Shown: positions 44,623 to 54,151 of the stretch, in pieces
Numbering within the stretch: position 1 is the stretch's first letter
How the letters are laid out: each line of letters starts with the position of its first letter
Assembly (NCBI GenBank): GCA_947498775.1
Contig: CANMLL010000017.1
Span: 1 to 64,000 of the forward strand
Length of the DNA stretch: 64,000 nt
Source of the DNA: an uncultured Aquimarina sp.
GTDB lineage: Bacteria; Bacteroidota; Bacteroidia; Flavobacteriales; Flavobacteriaceae
Direction of reading: 5' to 3'
Position numbers and translations under genes: made by a program
The notes under the pieces: generated by a model
What the model saw: only the letters and a program-made list of their open reading frames with translations
Databases searched by the model: none
What the model was told of the DNA's origin: nothing

Positions 44623-46476
44623 CTACTGTATATCTTTGACCACTTTGCGTAAATAAGCAATACAAGAATCAAAATCATTAAATACATAATCGTTGGCTAC
44701 CAGATCCGGAACAATATCAATACTTTTTGCCAGATACAATGGTTGTTTTTGAATACCGACTATATAGGTCTTGATTCCTTTTTGCTCGAGTCCTAGAATG
44801 ATTTCCTCGAGCGTATATACTCCAGACTGATCCATATAAGGTACTCTATCCATCCTAAGAATTACATGGACTGCAGTTTCGGGTATTTGGGTTGCCAATT
44901 GCTGCAACTCACTTGTAGATCCAAAAAAAATCGGCCCATTAAGGTGTTTTATGAATATTTCTTCTTTAAGTTCTTTTGGAAAATCAACTTCATCTTTCCA
45001 TAGCATTTCGCGACTATTGTTTTCAAGACCCTGTAATGACTCGATTTTGGAATCTTTTGCCGTGACATCCCCCATCTTTTTCATAAACATTAATGAGGCC
45101 AAAACCAAACCGATACCCACTGCATATACCAGATCCCAAAAAACTGAAAGCACCAGAACAATCAACATAATTACAACTTCGATCCATGGCATACTTGGGA
45201 TCGCTTTCAGTCCTTTATAATCCATTACTCCTATCCCTACAGTAATCAAAATCCCAGCAAGCACTGCAGCCGGGATCTGAGAAGCAATTGGTCCTAAAGC
45301 CAATAAAACGATCAACAAAAGTACTCCTGCAATCATTCCTGACAATTTTGTTTTTCCTCCTGCATTAATATTAACCACAGTTCTGATAGTAGCGCCTGCC
45401 CCTGGTATTCCTCCAAATATGGCAGCAATACTATTACCAATCCCCTGACCCATTAATTCCTTATTAGGATTATGCTTTGTCTTGGTCATATTGTCTGCTA
45501 CCACAGAAGTCAATAAAGAGTCAATTGCTCCCAAAAACGACAATGATAATGCTGTAAAAAAATAGGGTACTAAAGCTCCCAGGTTAAAATCTGTAATGAT
45601 TGCTATATTAGGTATTGGAAAACCACTGGGAATCTCTTCTATTGGTCGATATTGCAATCCAAAACCATAGGCAACCCCGGATACTGCCAGTAACGCTACT
45701 AATGTGCTAGGTATGGCTCTGGTAATTTTTTTGAAACCATAAATAATTACAATCGTAACCAGACAAAGCATCAACTCTAAATAATTTATACTTTTTATTG
45801 CCCTTGGCAGGCTTTTTAAAGCACCGGTAACTCCAGACGCTTTACTATTGGCAAGCGTCACTGCTTCAAGATATATTTCCTCTTCAGAAATATTTTCGGC
45901 TCTCTTTATGGTTTCTTTAAAGTCCTCTAGCACCAATATACCTTCTCCTGCTTCGTCTTTAAGAATTTTGTCCAGAATTACTTCTTCTGCTTCTGGCTTA
46001 AATTGTTCTACATATTCTGCATCTTCTTTTGGGTAATATCCTAATCCAGGTAGCAACTGAGTAAGTAAAATCATTACGCCAATTGCAGTCATAAAACCAG
46101 AAACTACAGGATAGGGTATGTACCTGATGTATTTTCCGATTCCTATAGCTCCCAAGCCAATCTGTATGAGTCCAGCCAAAAGAAAAACAGTAAGAATAGT
46201 TGGTAATGCCTTATTTACATCCCCATTATTAGCTCCTATCAATCCGGCAATTACCAACATACTTACTGCAGTCATTGGTGCTGTAGGCCCAGAAATCTGA
46301 GTATTGGTTCCGCCAAATAAAGCAGCAAAAAAACTAATGAAAATCGCACCGTATAATCCAGCACTCGGTCCTAATCCAGACGAAACTCCAAATGCCAGGG
46401 CCAATGGTAAAGCAACAATTCCTGCAGTTAAACCACCAAAAGTATCACCTTTAAGATTACTAAAAAACCCTTTCAT
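44623..46476 (-). CDS. SulP family anion transporter with STAS domain
   Basis: This 617-aa protein has a SulP/SLC26 membrane core (about 10-440) with GVSSGLGPSAGLYGAIFISFFAALFGGTNTQISGPTAPM near the start and a C-terminal STAS domain (about 510-610, GPIFFGSTSELQQLA; MDQSGVYTLEEII). A soluble-looking insertion of about 60 residues follows LLPGLGYYP. Such transporters carry sulfate or bicarbonate; next to carbonic anhydrase, bicarbonate is the better guess. It is separated from the carbonic anhydrase by a terminator, so it is a separate transcript. Confidence 0.9.
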   Translation of the reverse strand: MKGFFSNLKGDTFGGLTAGIVALPLALAFGVSSGLGPSAGLYGAIFISFFAALFGGTNTQISGPTAPMTAVSMLVIAGLIGANNGDVNKALPTILTVFLLAGLIQIGLGAIGIGKYIRYIPYPVVSGFMTAIGVMILLTQLLPGLGYYPKEDAEYVEQFKPEAEEVILDKILKDEAGEGILVLEDFKETIKRAENISEEEIYLEAVTLANSKASGVTGALKSLPRAIKSINYLELMLCLVTIVIIYGFKKITRAIPSTLVALLAVSGVAYGFGLQYRPIEEIPSGFPIPNIAIITDFNLGALVPYFFTALSLSFLGAIDSLLTSVVADNMTKTKHNPNKELMGQGIGNSIAAIFGGIPGAGATIRTVVNINAGGKTKLSGMIAGVLLLIVLLALGPIASQIPAAVLAGILITVGIGVMDYKGLKAIPSMPWIEVVIMLIVLVLSVFWDLVYAVGIGLVLASLMFMKKMGDVTAKDSKIESLQGLENNSREMLWKDEVDFPKELKEEIFIKHLNGPIFFGSTSELQQLATQIPETAVHVILRMDRVPYMDQSGVYTLEEIILGLEQKGIKTYIVGIQKQPLYLAKSIDIVPDLVANDYVFNDFDSCIAYLRKVVKDIQ

Positions 46477-46523
46477 ATAGCGTATTTTAAAACAATAATA
46501 GTAAAACTATTGAAAGATACTAT

Positions 46524-46563
46524 AAAAAAGCACTGAAGTAAAGATTGCTTCAGTGCTTTTTGG
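46524..46563 (-). terminator. Terminator between carbonic anhydrase and SulP genes
   Basis: The arms AAAAAGCACTGAAG and CTTCAGTGCTTTTT with a 9-nt loop. The T-rich sides make it usable in both directions; it ends the carbonic anhydrase transcript. Confidence 0.8.
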
Positions 46564-46583
46564 CAAAAATTTAAGATTCTATT

Positions 46584-47213
46584 CTATTCAAAAAAAGTAA
46601 CCGTTCCATCATTTATATCATACATCCCACCAAGAATCAGTAGCTCTCCATGACTCTCCATTTCTCGAAGGACTTCACTATCTTTTCTAATATTTTCTAA
46701 AGTCATATACACATTCTTAACTGCAACTTCATTTACAAAACTAATATTTTTCGAATTTCGTAACGAGGTATCTGCAGGGGCTACAACGGCTTCTACGGCA
46801 GGTTTGATCTTACTAATCAGTGCAGTAAGGTTACCCAGTTGCGCATCATCACAAGCTCCTTTAATTGCTCCACAACTGGTATGCCCCAAAACCAAAACCA
46901 ACTTGGTTCCTGCCAATTTACAAGCAAACTCCATACTCCCCAAGATATCTTCATTTACAAAATTACCGGCAACGCGAGCACTAAAAATATCACCTATGCC
47001 TTGGTCAAAAATCAATTCAGAAGAGACTCTTGAATCAATACAACTTAAAATCGTTGCAAACGGAAACTGTCCACTCTTTGTATCGTTCACCTGTTCTAAA
47101 AGGTCTCTATTGGCTTTTTTATTATTCACAAACCTTTTATTTCCCTCTTTAAGAAGATCTAAGGCAATCTCCGGAGTAATTGCTGCTTGTGTTTCTTTGG
47201 TATATGCTTTCAT
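46584..47213 (-). CDS. Beta-carbonic anhydrase
   Basis: This 209-aa cytosolic zinc enzyme interconverts CO2 and bicarbonate. The ligands are Cys58, Asp60/Arg62 (SCIDSRVSSELIFD), His111 and Cys114 (GHTSCGAIKGA), all in place for a beta-class enzyme. It starts 12 bp after a SulP transporter gene, so the two are co-transcribed. Uptake of bicarbonate with local dehydration or supply to carboxylases is the inferred role. Confidence 0.95.
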   Translation of the reverse strand: MKAYTKETQAAITPEIALDLLKEGNKRFVNNKKANRDLLEQVNDTKSGQFPFATILSCIDSRVSSELIFDQGIGDIFSARVAGNFVNEDILGSMEFACKLAGTKLVLVLGHTSCGAIKGACDDAQLGNLTALISKIKPAVEAVVAPADTSLRNSKNISFVNEVAVKNVYMTLENIRKDSEVLREMESHGELLILGGMYDINDGTVTFFE

Positions 47214-47225
47214 ACAATTAAAATT

Positions 47226-48812
47226 TTATGCCTTCTTTGGCCTTAGTTTAAAAAATTGGATATAACTCTTTGGGTTTTCAACTTCTCCCCTTTCTGAGAT
47301 CAGTTTTATATCAATATGTTTGTTTCTTGCTTTTTCAGAAAAATCTTCCAAGATTTCTATAATATCATTGTCCAAATACCTTGTTTTTCGAACATCCAAA
47401 GTAAGATACGTATCTTCTGGTAATTGGTCAAGTTCTTTTAGGATTGCTCCTTTATTAAAAAAGGTAACTTCTTCTGCCAGAGTCATTTTAACTTTATGCT
47501 TACCGTTACTTACATCTTCGATATGAAGAAAATGCGAGTTTTGATAACTCTTTATTAAAATTACCACAATCCCAACCAAGAGTCCAAGACCAATACCAAC
47601 CAAAAGGTCGGTAAAAATTATTCCAACTACCGTTACCGTAAAAGGAATGAACTGCTTCCAACCCATGGTAAACATTTTTTTAAATAATGATGGTTTTGCT
47701 AATTTATAACCAACAAGCAATAAAATTGAAGCCAATACCGAAAGGGGTATCATATTTAACAAACGTGGTATCAAAATCACAGATATTAATAGAAAGAACC
47801 CGTGAATAATTGCAGACATTTTAGTTTTACCTCCCGATTGAATATTTGCAGAACTACGCACGATTACCTGAGTAATTGGTAGTCCTCCTATCATTCCCGA
47901 TATAATATTTCCTGTTCCCTGTGCTAATAACTCTCTGTTGGTTGGAGTTACATGCTTTTCGGGGTCTAACTTATCTGTAGCTTCGACACAAAGTAATGTC
48001 TCTAAACTTGCCACCAGGGCAATTGTAAATGCTGTTACCCATATATCGGTTTGAAATATAACCGCAAAATTAGGAAAGCTGAACTGTCCTAAAAATGATG
48101 AAAAATCACCTGGAATTGGCACACTCACCAAATGACTTTTTGATATAGCAAGGCTATCATGATCCTGCGTAAAAATATAAAAAAGAATCCCCACAGCAAC
48201 AGCTACCAAAGGACCCTGAATTAACTGAAAAATCTTGGCTTTCTTGCTCAATACTTTTTCCCAAAGAACCAATATCCCAAGACCTACAACTGCAATAATA
48301 GTAGCGCCAGGACTAATAAAATTGATTGAATTGATGATTCCAGAAAAGGTGTTTTCTCCATCTATTTGAATAAACGAAAAATCTCCCTCTGGATCGGCAT
48401 CATATCCAAAAAAGTGTGGGATCTGCTTTAAAATGATAATAATCCCAATACCCGTAAGCATTCCTTTGATTACAGAGGAAGGAAAATAATACCCTATGAT
48501 TCCTGCTTTTAATACTCCGAAAAGTAATTGAATTGCACCTCCCAATACTACTGCGACCAGGAAGTTCTCATACCCTCCCAATGCACCAATAGAACTAAGT
48601 ACGATAGCAGCTAATCCTGCAGCAGGACCGCTGACTCCAATATTAGAACCACTTAATGCCCCTACAATAATACCCCCTACAATTCCGGATATCAAACCAG
48701 AAAAAAGAGGAGCACCACTTGCCAATGCAATACCCAAACATAAAGGTAATGCCACAAAAAATACCACAATACTTGATGGCAGATCATTTTTTAAATTCTT
48801 AAAAACACTCAT
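47226..48812 (-). CDS. SulP family anion (probable bicarbonate) transporter
   Basis: This 528-aa SulP carrier has an N-terminal PSSIVVFFVALPLCLGIALASG core, a SNIGVSGPAAGLAAIV anion-binding region, and a short C-terminal STAS-like domain (TYLTLDVRKTRYLDNDIIEILE). It is first in an operon with beta-carbonic anhydrase. It differs clearly from the second SulP at 44623-46476, so they are paralogues, not a recent duplication. Confidence 0.92.
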   Translation of the reverse strand: MSVFKNLKNDLPSSIVVFFVALPLCLGIALASGAPLFSGLISGIVGGIIVGALSGSNIGVSGPAAGLAAIVLSSIGALGGYENFLVAVVLGGAIQLLFGVLKAGIIGYYFPSSVIKGMLTGIGIIIILKQIPHFFGYDADPEGDFSFIQIDGENTFSGIINSINFISPGATIIAVVGLGILVLWEKVLSKKAKIFQLIQGPLVAVAVGILFYIFTQDHDSLAISKSHLVSVPIPGDFSSFLGQFSFPNFAVIFQTDIWVTAFTIALVASLETLLCVEATDKLDPEKHVTPTNRELLAQGTGNIISGMIGGLPITQVIVRSSANIQSGGKTKMSAIIHGFFLLISVILIPRLLNMIPLSVLASILLLVGYKLAKPSLFKKMFTMGWKQFIPFTVTVVGIIFTDLLVGIGLGLLVGIVVILIKSYQNSHFLHIEDVSNGKHKVKMTLAEEVTFFNKGAILKELDQLPEDTYLTLDVRKTRYLDNDIIEILEDFSEKARNKHIDIKLISERGEVENPKSYIQFFKLRPKKA

Positions 48813-48947
48813 AGCTGTAAAAATTAGATGTCCTTCCTAGCATAAGGATCGAGAACAGTTGGATAAAATAGATTTGAAATAGATAAAAAAATTCTTCCTA
48901 ATTTATAAAAAGGATATGTACTTTTGGAATTAAATAACCAAAATACA

Positions 48948-49271
48948 CTATGAAAATTGTGGAGGAGGTGTTTTGTGCTCTAGGTAGACCGAAGAATTAT
49001 GAGTATAAAGATCTGGATAAAAACTAACCTCACTATTAGACAAAGCAGTTGCCCTATCATCATAATTTTGAGAAATCTTATCTTTTTCTTTAAAATCTTC
49101 CTTTTCTGAACCTTCTTTTTCCTTCTGTTCAGAGTTTTCAGATTCTTCAATGGCAATAGAAGCTATATCATCACAGGTATAGAAATCAATCAAACCTAGA
49201 CCATAATTGGAAATATTAAGCATACATCCAAAAACAATTAAAAATTTCGCTATTTGACGTTTGGTCACCAC
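48948..49271 (-). CDS. Small secreted or membrane-anchored protein, unknown
   Basis: This 107-aa protein has one hydrophobic N-terminal segment (FLIVFGCMLNISNYGLGLI), then a Lys/Glu-rich low-complexity stretch (ENSEQKEKEGSEKEDFKEKD) and a proline-rich end (HKTPPPQFS). Similar short proteins with a PPP tail occur in flavobacteria, role unknown. A TAAATTTG box (complement of 49312-49319) lies 41 bp upstream. Confidence 0.6.
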   Translation of the reverse strand: MVTKRQIAKFLIVFGCMLNISNYGLGLIDFYTCDDIASIAIEESENSEQKEKEGSEKEDFKEKDKISQNYDDRATALSNSEVSFYPDLYTHNSSVYLEHKTPPPQFS

Positions 49272-49456
49272 TAAAAAGGAATTTAAAGGGCTAAAATAAC
49301 AGTATTACTTTCAAATTTAGTTAAATGAATCGTAAATTTATTTAAACAATTGTTATGTTGTTAGAATATTTTCAGAACTTTCCTTATATGACAAAATCAT
49401 TTACAATAATTAATTTCTTCTATGGATTTCATCAAAATTGATATACAATTACATTT

Positions 49457-50662
49457 TTGAAAAAAATAGTATCAAATAGAATTGTAATAATTGATGCTCT
49501 TAGAGGTTTTGCTCTGGGAGGTGTAGCTTTGGTGCATATGACCGAGCAGTATATTGCTTCGGCTCCTACCGATAACCTGATGGAGATTACAAACAATACC
49601 TTTGACAATATCCTTGGCGGAGTTATTGGTTTCTTTATTATCGGTAAATTCTTTGCGTTATTCTCGATTTTATTTGGTTTAAGTTTTTTTATCCAAATGG
49701 ATTCTGCCTACAAACGAGGAGAAAACTTTGCTGGGCGCTTTTTATGGAGAGTTTTTCTACTATTTATCATAGGATATGGGCATCAAATCTTTTATAAAGG
49801 AGATATTTTAACGATCTATGCGCTTCTGGCACCTTTTCTTATTCCATTCTATAAAATGAAAAATAAACAGATTTTGCTGGTTGCCGGAATCTTTCTGATC
49901 AGTATCCCAAGGTTTGTTTCTTATGCAATATTAGGTACTGAGAGTGCCTTTGGTTTTCCATCGTTTATGGATTTTAATAACGAAGTAAACGTTGCCTATA
50001 TTAATACTCTAAAAGAGGGACGTCTTATAGATGTATTTTCTGTTAATGCCACTCAGGGTATGTTGCAAAAAATGGATTTTCAAATCGGCTTTATTGGTAG
50101 GTTTTATCTTACTTTTGGTTATTTTTTGATAGGATTATGGCTTGGTAAAATAGGATTGTTTCAAAATCTTGAAGAAAACCTCACGATGGTCAAAAAATGG
50201 CTAAAAAGAACACTTATTTTCTTTATTGTTGCTTTACTAATCACTGGAGGTCTATTTGCGGTGTCAAGGCAACCAGTGGATTTTAAAAGCTGGATACATG
50301 TATTAGGAATTAATGCTTATGATTGGTCAAATATTGGACTTACAGCTATTATCTTATGTAGTTTTATATTGATCTATATGAAAGATAGAGGAGAAAAAAT
50401 ATTGTCGTTCTTTGCTCCTTACGGAAGAATGGCACTTACCAATTATGTTCTACAATCGATTATAGGAACCTCTATATTATTTGGATGGGGTTTGGGTTAT
50501 TTAGGTAAACTACACACTTCCTACCTATTTGTTATGGCCATAGTCCTAATTATTATACAAACTTTGGTAAGCAAAATCTGGCTTACACATTTTAGATATG
50601 GTCCATTAGAATGGTTATGGCGCAGCGCTACTTTGGGTAAACTACAGCCTTTTAGAAAATAA
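49457..50662 (+). CDS. DUF418 domain membrane protein
   Basis: This 401-aa integral membrane protein begins with TTG. It has the RIVIIDALRGFALGGVALVH opening of acyltransferase-3-like/DUF418 proteins and about nine membrane helices, ending with the DUF418 core (YGRMALTNYVLQSIIGTSI, ... FRYGPLEWLWRSATLGK). DUF418 proteins are presumed transporters or acyltransferase-like; the substrate is unknown. It is convergent with the Bat operon. Confidence 0.9.
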   Translation: MKKIVSNRIVIIDALRGFALGGVALVHMTEQYIASAPTDNLMEITNNTFDNILGGVIGFFIIGKFFALFSILFGLSFFIQMDSAYKRGENFAGRFLWRVFLLFIIGYGHQIFYKGDILTIYALLAPFLIPFYKMKNKQILLVAGIFLISIPRFVSYAILGTESAFGFPSFMDFNNEVNVAYINTLKEGRLIDVFSVNATQGMLQKMDFQIGFIGRFYLTFGYFLIGLWLGKIGLFQNLEENLTMVKKWLKRTLIFFIVALLITGGLFAVSRQPVDFKSWIHVLGINAYDWSNIGLTAIILCSFILIYMKDRGEKILSFFAPYGRMALTNYVLQSIIGTSILFGWGLGYLGKLHTSYLFVMAIVLIIIQTLVSKIWLTHFRYGPLEWLWRSATLGKLQPFRK

Positions 50663-50664
50663 GA

Positions 50665-51414
50665 CTACAGCTCTCTCAAATCTGTAGCAGGAATCCAACC
50701 AATTTTACCATCGGCTAGTTTAATTTTTTTCCAATTATTTACGGTTTCTGTCACCTGTACTTTGGTGCCTTCATGCAGTTGAAAAACCTCTTCACTTCTC
50801 AGGTTTGGTTCACTTTTTATGGTAGTCTCCTGAGCAAAAATAATAGCAAACTGATTGTTTTTGATCGCATCGTATTGTCTGAAAGCAAAAAACAATCCAA
50901 ACAATCCAAAAACAAGAATCAGCCATGAGCCGACAAAAAATAATCGCTTTTTTGATGAGGCCCTTGAAGTATAATACAATATAAAAAGCACAACAAATAA
51001 TAGCACACATAGCACAGAAAACCAGGCCCAATTATCATAACTAACGATCGTGGTAAATCTATTTAGAGTTCTTGAGATAATCCCTTCTGGGATTACATCA
51101 ATTGCATCAATAGTAGCATTTTGTGCAAATACCAGGTTGTTTTTAATATCATTATCATTGGGTGCAAGCTCTAATGCTTTTTCATAATAATAAACACTAG
51201 GGCCTATATTACTCAATTTATAGTGTGCATTCCCTAAATTATAATACAAAGATGCCGATTCTTTTCCTGCATCCAGTATTGATGTATAGGCGTCTATGGC
51301 TTCCTGATACTTTTCTTGATTGTATAGTGAACTTCCTCTTTGAAAAGCTTCTTCATCCTGAGAAAAACCAATAGTAACTATCAAAAACATCAGTATTTCA
51401 ACTATTCTCTTCAC
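50665..51414 (-). CDS. BatE: TPR and SH3-domain protein
   Basis: This 249-aa protein has a signal segment (to about residue 18), TPR repeats (QEKYQEAIDAYTSILDAG, ASLYYNLGNAHYKLSNIGPSVYYYEKALELAPND), two membrane helices (about 130-150, 160-180) and a bacterial SH3 domain (TIKSEPNLRSEEVFQLHEGTKVQV). This fits BatE, the last member of the Bat set linked to oxidative stress tolerance and envelope function in Bacteroidota. Confidence 0.87.
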   Translation of the reverse strand: MKRIVEILMFLIVTIGFSQDEEAFQRGSSLYNQEKYQEAIDAYTSILDAGKESASLYYNLGNAHYKLSNIGPSVYYYEKALELAPNDNDIKNNLVFAQNATIDAIDVIPEGIISRTLNRFTTIVSYDNWAWFSVLCVLLFVVLFILYYTSRASSKKRLFFVGSWLILVFGLFGLFFAFRQYDAIKNNQFAIIFAQETTIKSEPNLRSEEVFQLHEGTKVQVTETVNNWKKIKLADGKIGWIPATDLREL

Positions 51415-51426
51415 GTTTTTACAATT

Positions 51427-53193
51427 TTATAATTGTTTATCAATTGCTGCAATTACTCTTGATGCCTTGTCATAATCCTGCTGCATAGCTGTTGTAGAAG
51501 ACGGCGTATATCGTGCAAACTCGCAACTTTCAAGCAAAGCAATAAATTCTATGGCAACCGCATCATCCACCTCGCGCTCTTTTAGCAATCTTTGAATACG
51601 CTCTTTACTCATGTCACTAGTTTGTATATGCAGTTTTGCTTTTAGATAATTATGCAATGCACGCTCCATCGCGATATAAAACTCTTTCTGATTTCCTAAA
51701 TTTTTCTTTGCTTCTGACAGGTATTTTCTAGCCAGTTTATCTGCTTTACGAACTCTATTACCACTTATATCAATAAGTCGTTCATCTCTTCTTTTTCCGA
51801 AGAATAGAAACAAAGGGATAGCCAATAATGGTGCCGTTAGGGATAGCCAAAATGTTGTAGACTTAAAGAAATGGTCTTTTTTAATAGGCTGCAAATTTGC
51901 ATTTAATTTTAAGAATCTAAACTGATTACTTGTTTGTGTTACCAATTTTTTTCTAGTTTGGGAAGCTTCATTGGTAGCGATTGCATCACCACCGTCTGGA
52001 CCTGTTTTCACGTTGATTATGATTTCATCAGAAGTAATTCGTTTATACGTTTCGGTCTGAAGATCAAAATAAGTAAAAGAAATCGACGGTATCGGATACT
52101 TGCCCTTGTATTGCGGCACTAATGTATAACTGTCGGATATATTACCTGCCATACCCGTAAGATTTGTTCTTACTCGTTCGTTATGTTCGGGTTCATACTG
52201 TTCTAAACCACTTGGCACATTAAGCCTTGGAAGGTCAAATAGCTTCAAATTACCAGTACCAGACACGAGAACCTTTGCATCCAAAGATTCGGTAGCGTCT
52301 AGGGCTGTTTTGTTGGTGGTTACTTTAAAATCAAAAGATCCTACCGCACCCGAAAAGTCAACAGGTTTTCCTTGTTCGGGTAAAGATTTTACATTTATGG
52401 TTCTATTACCTGCCGCCACTGTTTTATTAACGGTTGAATACAGTCTACCTCCAAAAATATCCCTTCTTTTGGTAGGAACATCTACTGAAACCGTAAGCGT
52501 AAGCGGTTCGATATTAAGTTTTCCGGTTTTTTGAGGATACAATACAGTTTTACGAAGCACTACAAAACGATAAGGCTCTCCCTTATAGGTTCCGTTTTCG
52601 ATTTTAAGTTGTTTCATATCTATAGCCTGACTCCAGAAATCGCTGTATTTTGGGCTATCTAATTCTCTCCAGTTACTCACACTAATCCTAGGGCTTACAT
52701 AGAGTTTGTATACTACTGTAATTGCCTCGTTTAGGTATGGACTGGCTTTAGAAACTTCAGCGACCAAATGTAAGTTTTCGCTGGCCACAAAATCGGTGTC
52801 ATTACCATCTTTTGGTTTATCTACTGCTCCTGTAACCTCGACAGTAACCGGTAGTGTTTTATAGGTTTGTCCATCAATCTCTATAATGGCCTGTTTTATA
52901 GTAAATCTTCCTCTTTTTGTGGGCTGAAGAAAGTAGCTAAATGTTTTAGCATAGGATCTTTTACCATTGATCCATGAGTTACTAATTGATTGATTAGGAC
53001 CACCAACTACCGTAAATCCCGAAAAAGAAGGCGGTGTAAAATTGTCACCGTCTTTATTCATTTCAAAATCTACCCGTAATCTTTCATTTACACCCAGCTT
53101 TTTCTTACTTACTTTGGCTTCAAATTTTACCTGTGCCAAGGTAAGCTGACTTACTGCCAGAGCTACTGTTAGAAAAATTAGTTTTAGTTTCAT
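51427..53193 (-). CDS. BatD: oxygen-tolerance protein
   Basis: This 588-aa protein has a signal peptide (to about 20), several Ig-like beta domains typical of BatD (VKFEAKVSKKKLGVNERLRVDFEMN; GKLNIEPLTLTVSVDV), one membrane helix (FWLSLTAPLLAIPLFLFFG, about 447-465) and a cytosolic helical tail. It sits between BatC and BatE. Confidence 0.9.
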   Translation of the reverse strand: MKLKLIFLTVALAVSQLTLAQVKFEAKVSKKKLGVNERLRVDFEMNKDGDNFTPPSFSGFTVVGGPNQSISNSWINGKRSYAKTFSYFLQPTKRGRFTIKQAIIEIDGQTYKTLPVTVEVTGAVDKPKDGNDTDFVASENLHLVAEVSKASPYLNEAITVVYKLYVSPRISVSNWRELDSPKYSDFWSQAIDMKQLKIENGTYKGEPYRFVVLRKTVLYPQKTGKLNIEPLTLTVSVDVPTKRRDIFGGRLYSTVNKTVAAGNRTINVKSLPEQGKPVDFSGAVGSFDFKVTTNKTALDATESLDAKVLVSGTGNLKLFDLPRLNVPSGLEQYEPEHNERVRTNLTGMAGNISDSYTLVPQYKGKYPIPSISFTYFDLQTETYKRITSDEIIINVKTGPDGGDAIATNEASQTRKKLVTQTSNQFRFLKLNANLQPIKKDHFFKSTTFWLSLTAPLLAIPLFLFFGKRRDERLIDISGNRVRKADKLARKYLSEAKKNLGNQKEFYIAMERALHNYLKAKLHIQTSDMSKERIQRLLKEREVDDAVAIEFIALLESCEFARYTPSSTTAMQQDYDKASRVIAAIDKQL

Positions 53194-53248
53194 CGTTATT
53201 CTTTTTCATCAAGATCCCCAATTTTATGAGGATCAGATCGCTAATTTA

Positions 53249-54151
53249 TTACCAATCTTTTTCAGTTTTTACTTTTGATCCCTGTGCTTTCTTTGCATTG
53301 ATCTTATCCTGCACCTTCTTTTCTTCATTGTTCATTGCCTCGAGCAAGCTTTTTACCTGTTGAGGAGACAACTGACCTTGAGGTCTTTGGGGTTGTTGTT
53401 CTTTGGGTTCACCCTGTTCCTTTTCGTCTTCACCCTGATCTCCTTTTCCTTTATCTTTTTGATCATCTTCAGGTTCTCCTTCTTCATCTTTTTCATTTTC
53501 ACCTTGTTCCTTTTCATCTTCACCCTTATCGCCCTGATCTTTTTGATCTTCCTTATTTTCTCCGTCGTCTCCCTTCTTTTCCTCTTTATCGTCACCTTCT
53601 TTCTGATCTTGGTCATCTTGTTTTTGATCCTGGTCCTGGTCCTGATCTTTGTCGTCCTGATTTTGATCGTTTTGCTGTTGTTGTTGCTCAAGCATTTTTT
53701 TTGCTAGTGCCAAATTATATCTGGTTTCGTCGTCTTTTGGATTATTTCTTAACGCATTTTTATAAGCTTCGACCGCTTCTTTGTACTTTTTTTGTTCCAT
53801 AAAGGTGTTTCCCTTATTATGAAATGCTTTATGTTTTTCTGATTTGGTAGCTGCCGTTACTTTTGTTGCTTCTGTATAACGCAAAGTGGCTTCGTCATAT
53901 TTTTCTGAATTATAATAAGCATTCGCCAAATTATACTTTGCTGTAGGATCCACCGGGTTTTTTGAAATAGCTTTTCGGTATTCTCCTTCTGCCTTCGGAA
54001 AATTTCCTTCATCAGCCAGTACTTGATTACCTGAAGCTACATACCGTTTTGCTTCATTGGCAGCTTCCTGGAGTTGTTCTTCTTGCGAGAAGATCAATCC
54101 AAACTGAAAACACAATATGATTATGATATAACGTTTCATACTACTGCTCAT
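53249..54151 (-). CDS. BatC: TPR protein with acidic low-complexity tail
   Basis: This 300-aa protein has a signal peptide, three TPR units (about 40-160: AEGEYRKAISKNPVDPTAKYNLANAYYNS, KYKEAVEAYKNALRNNPKDDETRYNLALAKK) and a Q/D/E/K-rich tail of about 95 residues. The tail produces long open frames on other strands, which are artefacts. It overlaps BatB by 11 bp. Confidence 0.88.
   Translation of the reverse strand: MSSSMKRYIIIILCFQFGLIFSQEEQLQEAANEAKRYVASGNQVLADEGNFPKAEGEYRKAISKNPVDPTAKYNLANAYYNSEKYDEATLRYTEATKVTAATKSEKHKAFHNKGNTFMEQKKYKEAVEAYKNALRNNPKDDETRYNLALAKKMLEQQQQQNDQNQDDKDQDQDQDQKQDDQDQKEGDDKEEKKGDDGENKEDQKDQGDKGEDEKEQGENEKDEEGEPEDDQKDKGKGDQGEDEKEQGEPKEQQPQRPQGQLSPQQVKSLLEAMNNEEKKVQDKINAKKAQGSKVKTEKDW

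Noticed and set aside
47226..48812. Recent duplication of SulP genes
   Set aside because: The two SulP proteins differ strongly in sequence and length; they are old paralogues.
53335..53802. Long plus-strand and second minus-strand open frames across batC
   Set aside because: They mirror the Q/D/E/K-rich low-complexity tail of BatC, which keeps all frames open. Their products are biased repeats without any domain.
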